DNA of 64,000 bases, taken from NCBI RefSeq assembly GCF_020535545.1, contig NZ_CP084754.1, forward strand, positions 310,001 to 374,000, given 5' to 3'. The DNA is from Roseateles sp. XES5 (lineage in GTDB: Bacteria; Pseudomonadota; Alphaproteobacteria; Rhizobiales; Rhizobiaceae). Under the pieces are notes generated by a model, which did no database searches, was not told the DNA's origin, and saw only the letters and a list, made by a program, of their open reading frames with translations. Positions 47,516-55,560 of the stretch are shown piece by piece. Position 1 is the first letter of the stretch; each line of letters begins with the position of its first letter. Both the position numbers and the translations under genes were made by a program.

Positions 47516-48166
47516 ATGCCCGATCTGTTTGACAGGCTTGCGCCCGCAGACCCCGCGACCGAGATCATGGCGGAGGGTGCGGTGCTGCTGCGCGGCGCGG
47601 CCCTTCCCTACGAAAAGGCCCTGCTTGCCGCGCTCGACGATATCACCGCTTCGTCGCCCTTCCGGCACATGGTCACGCCGGGTGGCTTCACCATGTCGGT
47701 GGCGATGACGAATTGCGGGGCGGCCGGCTGGGTCACCGATCGCACCGGCTATCGCTACGACCGCACCGATCCGCAAACCGGTCTGCCCTGGCCCACCATG
47801 CCGGATTGTTTCCTCGATCTGGCGATCACGGCGGCGGCGCGGGCAGGCTATCCGGACTTTCGCCCCGATGCCTGCCTGATCAACCGCTACGAGCCCGGCA
47901 CCCGCCTGACCCTGCACCAGGACAAGGACGAGCAGGACTTCCGCCAGCCCATCGTCTCGGTGTCCCTGGGCCTGCCGGCGGTCTTTCTGTTCGGCGGCCT
48001 GCGGCGCGCCGAGCCCGTGCAGAAATATGCGCTGCGGCATGGCGACGTCGCCGTCTGGGGCGGCCCGTCACGGCTTTTCCATCACGGCGTTCCCGAATTG
48101 AAGGACGGCTTCCACGAGACCGTCGGACGCATGCGCATCAATCTGACCTTCCGGGGCGCTCTCTAG
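47516..48166 (+). CDS. alkB: AlkB 2-oxoglutarate/Fe(II) DNA demethylase
   Basis: 216 aa. Iron ligands His134 and Asp136 (LHQDKDE) and His190 (FHHGV); 2-oxoglutarate-binding Arg207 and Arg213 in RINLTFR. It oxidatively removes methyl groups from 1-methyladenine and 3-methylcytosine. It begins 41 bp after alkA. Its TAG stop is the first triplet of repeat R4. Confidence 0.96.
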   Translation: MPDLFDRLAPADPATEIMAEGAVLLRGAALPYEKALLAALDDITASSPFRHMVTPGGFTMSVAMTNCGAAGWVTDRTGYRYDRTDPQTGLPWPTMPDCFLDLAITAAARAGYPDFRPDACLINRYEPGTRLTLHQDKDEQDFRQPIVSVSLGLPAVFLFGGLRRAEPVQKYALRHGDVAVWGGPSRLFHHGVPELKDGFHETVGRMRINLTFRGAL

Positions 48167-48264
48167 AGTTTGTCAGGGAAAAGTGGGAACCGGTTTTCCC
48201 GAAAGGACAAACGAAAACAAAAGAATTTAGAGCATGTCTGGTTCAATCTGAACCTGACATGCTC
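48164..48264. repeat. Intergenic repeat R4 (68-bp unit plus hairpin)
   Basis: 48164-48231 (begins TAGAGTTTGTCAGGG, ends GAATTTAGA) occurs inverted at 52362-52429 with one mismatch in 68. A second hairpin follows at 48230-48264, 16-bp arms with one mismatch (GAGCATGTCTGGTTCA). The first triplet is the alkB stop. May end alkB transcription. Confidence 0.9.
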
Positions 48265-48366
48265 AAGCCCTCGGACGCCCTGCCGTTCGACGAGAACAAT
48301 CGAAATGCGGCGGGCGGGCGTTAACGGGTCCGCCCGCCGCAACGACCAGAACAAGGAACCACGCTC

Positions 48367-48615
48367 ATGTGCTCGCGGGGCGGATCCGACGCCAGGACGA
48401 GCCGGCGCAAGCGACCTGGAACGGACGCCGCCGGCATGCCTGGAGCACGCACCCGGGGAAACGCCGACAAGGCGCTCGTAATGGCATTCATCGGCGAGCT
48501 TATGGCCGCTGGCCATGCCGAGCTGCAGATGCGCGACAATGGCGAGGCCGAAGTCCGCTTCGCCTCCGGCGAGATCTATCTTCTCACGGAGACCACGATC
48601 CTCAGGCTCGCCTGA
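48367..48615 (+). CDS. Small hypothetical protein in the Ada island
   Basis: 82 aa from ATG 48367 with AAGGA eight bases upstream; Met24 (48436) is an alternative. The first 35 residues are Arg/Gly-rich and low in structure. The end (MAFIGELMAAGHAELQMRDN, then AEVRFASGEIYLL) has regular helix and strand character, which argues for a real protein. No family recognised. It lies between repeat R4 and the Ada-type motif of ogt, and has no such motif itself. Confidence 0.5.
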   Translation: MCSRGGSDARTSRRKRPGTDAAGMPGARTRGNADKALVMAFIGELMAAGHAELQMRDNGEAEVRFASGEIYLLTETTILRLA

Positions 48616-48657
48616 GCCGGCAAGCTTGAGCACCGGCCGGCAAGCCGGCCTTTCTTG

Positions 48658-48677
48658 GATTTGAAAGCAAGGACCGG
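48658..48677 (+). promoter_or_regulatory. Ada-type motif, site 2, upstream of ogt
   Basis: GATTTGAAAGCAAGGACCGG followed by AGTTTGACG. The 20-mer is identical to site 3. TTTGAC just after it may be the -35 box. It ends 62 nt before the ATG of the ogt-like gene. Confidence 0.8.
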
Positions 48678-48739
48678 AGTTTGACGCGGCAGCCCCGGCC
48701 CTAAGGTTCAGCCATCCCATCAAGCACGGAGTGACGGCA

Positions 48740-49306
48740 ATGAACCTGATCCTTAAAATGAATGCGCTGCGGCCGAGGCTGCAGGTAAAATCTTCCGCGA
48801 CGCCCGCTGACATCCTGTCCTATGCCATCGCCGATTGCGACCTCGGCAAGGTGTTGGTCGCGCGCAGCGCAAAGGGTGTCTGCGCAATCCTGCTCGGTGA
48901 CGATGCAGAGGAACTGACCGCCGATCTCGCTGCCCGCTTCCCGAAATCCACGCTCGTCCTTGGCGAGGAGGCCGTGAAGGGAGATGTCGCCGAAATCTTG
49001 CGCTACATGGCAAAACCCTCCGGCGGCCTTCACCTGACGCTCGACATGCGCGGCACGCCGTTCCAGCGCCGCGTCTGGGAAAAGCTTCTGACCATCCCGG
49101 CTGGCCAGACGGTCAGCTACCGGGACCTGGCGCGCTGGATCAGCCCGCTGGCCAGCCCGCGCGCCGTCGGCAATGCCTGCGCCGCCAACCCGCTCGCGCT
49201 GGCCATCCCCTGCCACCGCGTCCTGCGCGGCACGGGGGAACTCGCCGGTTATCGCTGGGGCATCGAGCGCAAACGCACTCTCATCGAGAAGGAAGCTTCG
49301 GCATGA
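48740..49306 (+). CDS. ogt: Methylated-DNA-protein cysteine methyltransferase (Ada C-domain type)
   Basis: 188 aa from ATG 48740; a GTG at 48731 is less well spaced. Acceptor Cys158 lies in IPCHRV, with RGTPFQRRVWEKL and GNACAANPLALA. It is closer in layout to the Ada C-terminal domain than to site-3 Ogt: the KGVCAILLGDD segment matches Ada KGVAAILLGDD. It repairs O6-alkylguanine. It overlaps the next gene by 4 bp. Confidence 0.93.
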   Translation: MNLILKMNALRPRLQVKSSATPADILSYAIADCDLGKVLVARSAKGVCAILLGDDAEELTADLAARFPKSTLVLGEEAVKGDVAEILRYMAKPSGGLHLTLDMRGTPFQRRVWEKLLTIPAGQTVSYRDLARWISPLASPRAVGNACAANPLALAIPCHRVLRGTGELAGYRWGIERKRTLIEKEASA

Positions 49307-50052
49307 GCAGGACCGCGATCAATCAGGACCCGTCTTCCGCGGAAGTATCCGCGGAAGCCCGGATTGCCGCCTATGACTGGCAGGGGCTTGCCGGCGAACT
49401 TGACGGCTTCGGCTGCGCCGTGCTGCCCGGCCTCCTCACGCCCGAGGAATGCGCCAGCCTCGCATCGCTCTATCCCGAGCAAAGCCATTTCCGCAGTCAT
49501 ATCGTCATGGCGCGGCATGGCTTTGGCAAGGGCGAATACCGCTACTTCAGATATCCACTGCCCGATCTCGTGGGCGACCTGCGTACGGCGCTCTATCCGC
49601 GCCTTGCCGGCGTCGCCAACCACTGGAACGAACGGATGGAACTGGACCAGCGTTTCCCCTGCACGCATGCCGCCTTCCTGCAGCAATGCCATGCCGCCGG
49701 CCAGACCCGGCCAACACCGCTCCTGCTGCAATATGGCCCCGGCGATTTCAACTGTCTTCACCAGGATCTCTACGGCGACCTCGCCTTTCCGATCCAGGTC
49801 GCGATCCTGCTCTCGGAGCCGGGCCGCGACTTCACCGGCGGCGAATTCGCCTTGACCGAGCAACGTCCGCGCATGCAGAGCCGCGTCGAGGTCGTACCGC
49901 TTCGCCAAGGTGACGCCGTCGCCTTCGCCGTCCACAATCGTCCCGTCCAGGGCACGAAGGGCAATTACCGCGTGAACCTGCGCCACGGCGTCAGCCGCGT
50001 CCGCTCCGGCATGCGCCATACCGTCGGCATCATCTTCCACGACGCGCGCTGA
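49303..50052 (+). CDS. 2OG-Fe(II) oxygenase, co-expressed with ogt
   Basis: 249 aa. The double-stranded beta-helix ligands are His153 and Asp155 (CLHQDLYGDL) and His211 (AVHNRPVQG), with Arg238 for 2-oxoglutarate. It is a prolyl-hydroxylase-like group, not AlkB: the AlkB RxNxTFR end is missing and VGIIFHDAR takes its place. It overlaps ogt (ATGA) and so falls under Ada-motif site 2. It could be a second nucleic-acid demethylase or a protein hydroxylase in the alkylation response. Function not known. Confidence 0.88.
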   Translation: MSRTAINQDPSSAEVSAEARIAAYDWQGLAGELDGFGCAVLPGLLTPEECASLASLYPEQSHFRSHIVMARHGFGKGEYRYFRYPLPDLVGDLRTALYPRLAGVANHWNERMELDQRFPCTHAAFLQQCHAAGQTRPTPLLLQYGPGDFNCLHQDLYGDLAFPIQVAILLSEPGRDFTGGEFALTEQRPRMQSRVEVVPLRQGDAVAFAVHNRPVQGTKGNYRVNLRHGVSRVRSGMRHTVGIIFHDAR

Positions 50053-50110
50053 CGGCGCGCTGCCGATTGTCCCATCCGCTGCTGCGATCCGCCCTTTACG
50101 GATCGCAGCA

Positions 50111-50665
50111 CTACCAGCCGGGATAGAGCGCGTAGAGCCGGGCCCAGTCCCGCAAGGCGCCGCTGCCGCGCAGACAGGCAATCGCCTCGGCGGCATGCCA
50201 GGTGCATGGCACGCGGCGCAGCCAGACATTGTCCTTCCCCGCCCGATAGAGCCAGACGATGGACGCGGCCATCATCTGGCGGACCTCGGGCATCGCGCGA
50301 TAGTCGGCCCGCCACAGCGCCATGCTGGACGGGTCCACGTCGTCCCGATGATAATCGTAACCGGTCGGCCGGATCGCATGATGATAGGGCGCGTGCCCGT
50401 CATCGCGGAACAAGGCTCCCAGAGCATAGAGATCGATGACATCGCGCAAATGACGGTCGAACGGGCGCGCGACGCCTGCCATGGGCTGCAGGAGATCGAT
50501 CCCGAGCATATCGGAGAGCCGTTCGATGTCGTCCTCGTCCAGTTCGAGCCGCGCCGCGACCAGCCGCGCCAGGCGGTAGCCGGGAAAACGGTCGCGCGCG
50601 GCGTCGACGGATGCGAAGGACAGCCGGATGACATCGAGCGGCTCGGCCAGGGGAACAGCCGCCAT
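50111..50665 (-). CDS. Hypothetical protein co-transcribed with the second methyltransferase
   Basis: 184 aa from ATG 50665, one base after the methyltransferase stop, so it is strongly coupled. No signal peptide or membrane helix. Features are LDEDDIERLSDMLGIDLLQPM, an HRDDVDPSSMALWRADYRAMPEVRQMM segment and several His/Tyr clusters (PYHHAIRPTGYDYH). I do not recognise a family. Under Ada-motif site 3 it is a good candidate for an undescribed alkylation-response factor. Confidence 0.75.
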   Translation of the reverse strand: MAAVPLAEPLDVIRLSFASVDAARDRFPGYRLARLVAARLELDEDDIERLSDMLGIDLLQPMAGVARPFDRHLRDVIDLYALGALFRDDGHAPYHHAIRPTGYDYHRDDVDPSSMALWRADYRAMPEVRQMMAASIVWLYRAGKDNVWLRRVPCTWHAAEAIACLRGSGALRDWARLYALYPGW

Positions 50666-50666
50666 G

Positions 50667-51176
50667 TCATTCCGCCGCAACGCGCCGTTCGCGGGCCAGA
50701 AGCGCCTGCTTGCGGCGGACACCCCATCGATAGCCGGAAATCGAGCCATCCTTCTTGATGACACGATGGCAGGGCACGATCACGGCGATGGGATTGCCGG
50801 CGATCGCGGCCGTCACCTCCCGCGGATCGCGTGAACCGAGCCGCGCCGCCAGCGCCCCGTAATTCGTGGTCTGGCCGGCAGGAGTGTCCTGCAGCATGCG
50901 CCAGACCTGAACCTCATAGGGGGTGCCGCGCAGATCGAGCGGCAGCTCGCAAGGCCTTGCGGGATCGTCGATCGCACCGGCCAGGATATCGATCATGCCG
51001 GCAAGCTCTTCCGGACGATGGTCGAGCGCAGCGTCCGGAAACCGGGCGCGCAGCGCGTCCTCCATCGCGGTGCGCATGGCGCTGAATTCGAGCGCCACGA
51101 TCCCGCTGTCCGACACGGCGACGACAAAATCGCCAAGGGAACTGGTTCCCCACGCAAATCGAATGGTTTCACGCAT
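50667..51176 (-). CDS. Methylated-DNA-protein cysteine methyltransferase (second)
   Basis: 169 aa. Acceptor Cys136 in VPCHRV, with RGTPYEVQVWRML, and SGYRWGVRRKQALL near the end. It is a stand-alone Ogt-type enzyme, the third O6-alkylguanine methyltransferase domain in 6 kb. Site 3 lies 59 nt upstream. The downstream hypothetical gene is in the same unit. Confidence 0.94.
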   Translation of the reverse strand: MRETIRFAWGTSSLGDFVVAVSDSGIVALEFSAMRTAMEDALRARFPDAALDHRPEELAGMIDILAGAIDDPARPCELPLDLRGTPYEVQVWRMLQDTPAGQTTNYGALAARLGSRDPREVTAAIAGNPIAVIVPCHRVIKKDGSISGYRWGVRRKQALLARERRVAAE

Positions 51177-51235
51177 CGTCCTGACCTCTCGTTCGTTGTG
51201 AAGTCAGTCTAGAGACCGATGCGCCTGGCCACCCT

Positions 51236-51255
51236 CCGGTCCTTGCTTTCAAATC
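51236..51255 (-). promoter_or_regulatory. Ada-type motif, site 3, upstream of second methyltransferase
   Basis: On the minus strand GATTTGAAAGCAAGGACCGG, identical to site 2 over 20 bases, then AGGGTGG. It ends 59 nt before the ATG at 51176. Confidence 0.8.
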
Positions 51256-51435
51256 GAATTCCGGTCGACGGCGACAAAAGTCGCGGCGCCAGTCGATCAT
51301 CGGCGACAACGACGGCTTCTCACCGGCCGCCCCACTCCGTTTCGCGATGAATATCTCGGATATCGCCGTTCCGGCCGGCCGGCGCGAGTTCAGTGGAGGC
51401 GCATTCCAGACCGAGGCAGGCTTGTTGAGCGAGTC

Positions 51436-52347
51436 TCAGCCCAGCCTGCTGATACCGTCGAAGAAAACCTGAACAACATCAGAAACCTTTGCATCGACGC
51501 AGACGCTGACGCGTTGCGACTTGCGCTCCGTCAGCGACGTCTTGCCTGCCGTGTCGCCGGTCAGGCAGACATCGACATCGCCCTCCTGAACTGTGAACAG
51601 CTCGGGTCTTGTCGCCGCGATAATTGTCGCCGGATCGTGCAAGCTGCATCCCGGCGCTCCGCGGTCGAGGTAAACATCGATGTAGAGGTCCGAAATCGCC
51701 GCAAGGAACCCGCCAAACGTCGGTGAACGTCTTTTGAGTTCAGCGAAATCGGCTTTTGTCATCGACGTCCGGTCAGTGACATCGAGACCGACGAGAGTGA
51801 CCTCAGCCCCGGAGTCGAAGACGATCTGTGCGGCGTCCGGATCGTTGTAGATATTGGCTTCTGCATAGGCCGTCACATTGCCGGTAGCGTGCACCACGCC
51901 TCCCATAACGACGATTCTCGCGACGTTCGAGGCAAATTCCGGATCACGCTCGATTGCCATGGCAATGTTGGTGAGCGGGCCGATCGCGAATACGACAAGC
52001 TGGCCTTTCTGCTCTTTGGCCTTGGCAACAAGGAAGTCGGCAGCATCGTGATCGACGGCATGTGTTTTGATCGCGGGGGCATCGAGGGCGCCAAGACCCT
52101 GCTTGCCATGAATCCAGAACACCGGTTCCCAAGGACGCCTCTTGAGAGGAGAGGACGCGCCCTGGGCAACAGGAACGTGTCGTCCCAGCATTTCAACGAG
52201 GTGGAGAGCGTTGCGTGTGGACATTTCAACTGGAACATTCCCGTAGACAGTTGTCAGCCCGATCAGGTCGATCTCGGGACAGGACGCCGCAAAGAAGATT
52301 GCCATCGCGTCGTCGATACCGGGGTCAGTGTCGATAATTGCCTTCAT
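51436..52347 (-). CDS. Inosine/uridine-preferring nucleoside hydrolase
   Basis: 303 aa. The calcium-site motif DTDPGIDDAMA is at residues 6-16 (Asp6, Asp8, Asp12, Asp13) and the later active-site segment SLHDPATI is present. It splits ribonucleosides into base and ribose in the cytoplasm. It lies 79 bp beyond the ABC ATPase stop, after repeat R5, as the probable last gene of the LacI-controlled operon. It would act on nucleosides released by the SahH-like and deaminase steps. Confidence 0.93.
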   Translation of the reverse strand: MKAIIDTDPGIDDAMAIFFAASCPEIDLIGLTTVYGNVPVEMSTRNALHLVEMLGRHVPVAQGASSPLKRRPWEPVFWIHGKQGLGALDAPAIKTHAVDHDAADFLVAKAKEQKGQLVVFAIGPLTNIAMAIERDPEFASNVARIVVMGGVVHATGNVTAYAEANIYNDPDAAQIVFDSGAEVTLVGLDVTDRTSMTKADFAELKRRSPTFGGFLAAISDLYIDVYLDRGAPGCSLHDPATIIAATRPELFTVQEGDVDVCLTGDTAGKTSLTERKSQRVSVCVDAKVSDVVQVFFDGISRLG

Positions 52348-52361
52348 GTCGTTTCGGTGTC

Positions 52362-52429
52362 TCTAAATTCTTTTGTTTTCGTTTGTCTTTTCGGGAAAAC
52401 CGGTTCCCACTTTTCCCTGACAAACTCTA
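52362..52429. repeat. Intergenic repeat R5, inverted copy of R4
   Basis: On the minus strand it begins TAGAGTTTGTCAGGG and ends GAATTTAGA, matching R4 (48164-48231) at 67 of 68 positions. The TAG is the ABC ATPase stop. It separates the ATPase from the nucleoside hydrolase and could reduce read-through. Confidence 0.9.
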
Positions 52430-53455
52430 GGCGTTGATCGACTGTCGGCCTGCCGACTGCAATTTTCCCTGTGCATCAAAGCGATAGAGGCCAGCCTCGT
52501 TGGGCGATAGGGCGACCTGGTCCCCTATTGCGTATTTGGCCTTTCCAGGTTGCCGCGCAATAACCGGAGCTTGCGAGCCTATATCGACCCAGATGTGGTT
52601 GTCCGCGCCCAGGTTTTCCGAATGAATGACCCGTCCAGCCCAAACGCCATTTTCCGGGACGATCTCGACGGCTTCAGGCCTCAGGCCAAGCGTATGCGTG
52701 TTGAAAACAGCCGCATGCTCGCCGGTTAGAAAATTCATCTTCGGCGATCCGATAAAACCGGCGACGAACAGGGACTGCGGTTTTTCATAAAGTTCCATTG
52801 GCGTGCCGATCTGTTCGATTCGCCCTCCGTTCAGCACCACGATACGGTCTGCCAAAGTCATGGCCTCGACCTGGTCGTGTGTGACGTAGATGATGGATGC
52901 ATGAGGCATTTGCACCTTGAGCTGCGCCATCTCCAGGCGCATGTGCACGCGCAGATCGGCGTCCAGATTGGACAGTGGCTCATCGAACAGGAACACCTTG
53001 GGGTCACGCACGAAGGCGCGGCCAATCGCCACTCGTTGCCGCTGCCCGCCCGACAACTGCGACGGCAGCCGGCCGAGCAGCTCGGTCAAATGCAGTTTCC
53101 GGGCAGTTGTCTCGACTTTGGCGCGGATCGCCTCTTTGTCGAGACCTTGCATCTTCAGGGAAAACGCGATGTTGTCGAAGACAGTCATATGCGGATAGAG
53201 GGCGTAGTTCTGGAACACCATCGCCATGCCGCGCTTTGCGGGATCGATGTTCTCGATCGGCCTGCCGTCTATGGTCATTGTCCCGCCGGAAATGCTCTCC
53301 AGACCGGAGATGCAGCGTAGTAATGTCGACTTGCCGCATCCAGATGGACCGACGAAGGCAATAAACTCGCCCGTGTTGACGTGCAGGCTGATATTCTTGA
53401 GGACGTGAAATGCGCCGAAGCTTTTTTCAAGTCCGCTGATCCTAAGTTCCGACAT
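52427..53455 (-). CDS. CUT1 ABC importer ATPase, UgpC/MalK-like
   Basis: 342 aa from ATG 53455. Walker A GPSGCGKSTLL, signature [12 protein letters not shown], Walker B FLFDEPLSNLD and a C-terminal regulatory domain are present. The start overlaps the amidohydrolase by 14 bp. CUT1 ATPases usually serve sugar importers. Here the operon enzymes point to nucleoside-like substrates. Confidence 0.93.
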   Translation of the reverse strand: MSELRISGLEKSFGAFHVLKNISLHVNTGEFIAFVGPSGCGKSTLLRCISGLESISGGTMTIDGRPIENIDPAKRGMAMVFQNYALYPHMTVFDNIAFSLKMQGLDKEAIRAKVETTARKLHLTELLGRLPSQLSGGQRQRVAIGRAFVRDPKVFLFDEPLSNLDADLRVHMRLEMAQLKVQMPHASIIYVTHDQVEAMTLADRIVVLNGGRIEQIGTPMELYEKPQSLFVAGFIGSPKMNFLTGEHAAVFNTHTLGLRPEAVEIVPENGVWAGRVIHSENLGADNHIWVDIGSQAPVIARQPGKAKYAIGDQVALSPNEAGLYRFDAQGKLQSAGRQSINA

Positions 53456-54743
53456 CGACGCCTCCCAACACATAATTGCAGCGACGGTCGTGCGCGATAC
53501 ATCCGCCGGCAACCGTCAATACGCAACAGCCCTCCCCTTGCTCCACCAAGGCCTGCTCGACGCGGTCGCCCTTTACTTCGACCGCAAACAACGCAAAGTC
53601 CGCCGGACCGCCCGCACGAAGCGTGCCGTATCCTGCATCGGCCATACCGAGTGCCCGCGCGCCGCCGACAGTCGCAGCTTCAAAAAGACGGGACATGAGA
53701 TCACCGTCGTCATAACCTTGATCGCGGGCGATCTCGGCCAGCATCCTGACGTCGGCCATCAGATCGAGCGAAGGGCTGGATGCAAGGGAATCGGTCCCGA
53801 CCGCAAGGTCATGGCCTTCGCGCAGGTATGCGGCGACGGGTGCCTTCTCCAGGCCAATTGTCGCGTTCGACCGGGGGCAAAGTGCGACCCGTGTTCCGCT
53901 GTCTCGCAGCAGATCGCGCTGATGGCGATCGACATAGACGCCATGGGCAATGTGAGTGCATGGGGAGAGCAGACCGAGACTGTTCGCGAAGGTGGCTGAC
54001 TTCATGCCGGCGCCACCCTGGCGAATGAGCTGATACTCATCCCGAAGGTCTCCATAGATAGCGAGGACCCTTGGGTCACCCGAAAGATAGAGCGCCTCTT
54101 CAACCGACGATTCTGCCAAGTGCGAATGAAGCCGCAGACCCCGGCTGCCAGCGATCTTTACAAGATCGGCCACAACTTGCGGGTCGACGCTATAGGGAGC
54201 ATGGGGCGACAGGCCTGCCGGTGTGGTCCCGATTTGCTCCAGTCTTGCGAGCAATGCATCTCGGCCGCCTTCGCGCCACGAACGATTGGTTTCGGCGATG
54301 ACTTCCAGAAACTCGATACCTGTCGCATTCGCGGCGCCGATAGCGCCACGGGCGGAGGTGTCGGTGACCACGTCCGAGAACACGGTGGTTCCCGTGGCGA
54401 GCCCCAAACCTACACCTTTTGTCGCGGCGGTGCTCCAGCTCCGTGAATCATTGACCGCCAGATAGAGCACTTCGAATGCATCGCTCCAGTCTTCGAAATC
54501 TCTGTATTGACCGCGGCCAAGGCTGTCGAAATCACTGTACTGGAGGTGCGTGTGCGCGTTGACCAGCCCCGGCGTCATGACACCCTCGGACCACTGGACA
54601 GGCAGCGATCGCCATTGCGAGGGAATTTGCTGTACCGGCCCGAGCCAGGCGATCCGCGCATCTTCAACCACGACCGCTGCCTCGCGAAGAGGCGGCGTTC
54701 CCACCGGCACAATCCAGTCAGCCCCGAAAACGCTACTTTTCAC
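53442..54743 (-). CDS. TRZ/ATZ-type amidohydrolase, nucleoside-deaminase-like
   Basis: 433 aa from a GTG at 54743 with GGAGG five bases upstream, overlapping the permease end by 11 bp. Metal motifs: HTH after MTPGLVNA, SPHAPYSV, HSHLAESSVEE and GTDSLASS. The HLAES glutamate marks deaminases of the MtaD (methylthioadenosine/SAH deaminase) and aminodeoxyfutalosine deaminase branch. It converts an adenine nucleoside to the inosine form. Two SahH-like genes in the operon support an SAH-like substrate. Confidence 0.88.
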   Translation of the reverse strand: MKSSVFGADWIVPVGTPPLREAAVVVEDARIAWLGPVQQIPSQWRSLPVQWSEGVMTPGLVNAHTHLQYSDFDSLGRGQYRDFEDWSDAFEVLYLAVNDSRSWSTAATKGVGLGLATGTTVFSDVVTDTSARGAIGAANATGIEFLEVIAETNRSWREGGRDALLARLEQIGTTPAGLSPHAPYSVDPQVVADLVKIAGSRGLRLHSHLAESSVEEALYLSGDPRVLAIYGDLRDEYQLIRQGGAGMKSATFANSLGLLSPCTHIAHGVYVDRHQRDLLRDSGTRVALCPRSNATIGLEKAPVAAYLREGHDLAVGTDSLASSPSLDLMADVRMLAEIARDQGYDDGDLMSRLFEAATVGGARALGMADAGYGTLRAGGPADFALFAVEVKGDRVEQALVEQGEGCCVLTVAGGCIAHDRRCNYVLGGVDVGT

Positions 54744-55560
54744 TACCGCCTCCAAATCCTGCTGCCAGCGACTTCTGTGCGAGCACAAACACCAGAAGCA
54801 TGGGTATGAGCGACACGAGAGCAGCCCCCGCCTGGCCCTGAAGATTGACGGTTTCACGCGTCGACAGCGTCGTCGCCGCCAGTGTGAGCGTATAAGCCGA
54901 AGGATCGCCCTGCAGCAGGGTCGCCGCAACGAGCAGGTCGCCAAAGGTCCACACGAAAACGAGCGCGATCACCGACGCCAGCGCGGGTCGGGACAAGGGT
55001 ACGCCGATATGCCAGAAGCTTCGTATGACACCGGCACCGTCAAGCCTTGCGGCCTCGAGTACCTCTTCGGTCAATGACTGACGGAAGAAGGTTTGGATCA
55101 GATAGATCGCAAACGGGAGGCTGGCGACACCCTCGATGATGCCGGCAATCGCGACATTGTTGATCAAACGCATGCCGGCGAGAACGACAAATACCGGGAT
55201 CAGCCAGGCAACGATCGGCACCGCATAGCCTGCGATGAGAATGACGCTGAGCTTCGACGCGACCCGCCCCTTGTGCAGCCGGAACCAGAATGCGCCCGGC
55301 AGTGCGGTTGAAATGCACACGAGGCAGGCGATGACCGACACCACCAGCGACATCAAAAGTGCCTGACCGAGATTGGCTTGCGTCCAGGCGAGCACGATGT
55401 TGTCGATTGTAAACGACTTGGGCAGACCGCCCGGAGCGGACACGTAATCCTGCCGTGTACGCAATGCAGTTCCGACGAGAAACAGCAGCGGAACAATGAA
55501 GACCAGGCTGATCAAGGTCATGATCGCCGTCTTGACCTTGCTGACAGAGCTACCGTTCAT
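54733..55560 (-). CDS. CUT1 ABC permease, MalG-like
   Basis: 275 aa from ATG 55560. Six helices with EAA loop (LEAARLDGAGVIRSFWHIGVPLSRPALA). Coupled by ATGA to the partner permease upstream and by an 11-bp overlap to the amidohydrolase downstream. Confidence 0.93.
   Translation of the reverse strand: MNGSSVSKVKTAIMTLISLVFIVPLLFLVGTALRTRQDYVSAPGGLPKSFTIDNIVLAWTQANLGQALLMSLVVSVIACLVCISTALPGAFWFRLHKGRVASKLSVILIAGYAVPIVAWLIPVFVVLAGMRLINNVAIAGIIEGVASLPFAIYLIQTFFRQSLTEEVLEAARLDGAGVIRSFWHIGVPLSRPALASVIALVFVWTFGDLLVAATLLQGDPSAYTLTLAATTLSTRETVNLQGQAGAALVSLIPMLLVFVLAQKSLAAGFGGGSEK

Noticed and set aside
48164..52429. R4/R5 as terminal repeats of a transposon
   Set aside because: No transposase between them, no target duplication seen, and the same element family occurs singly elsewhere.
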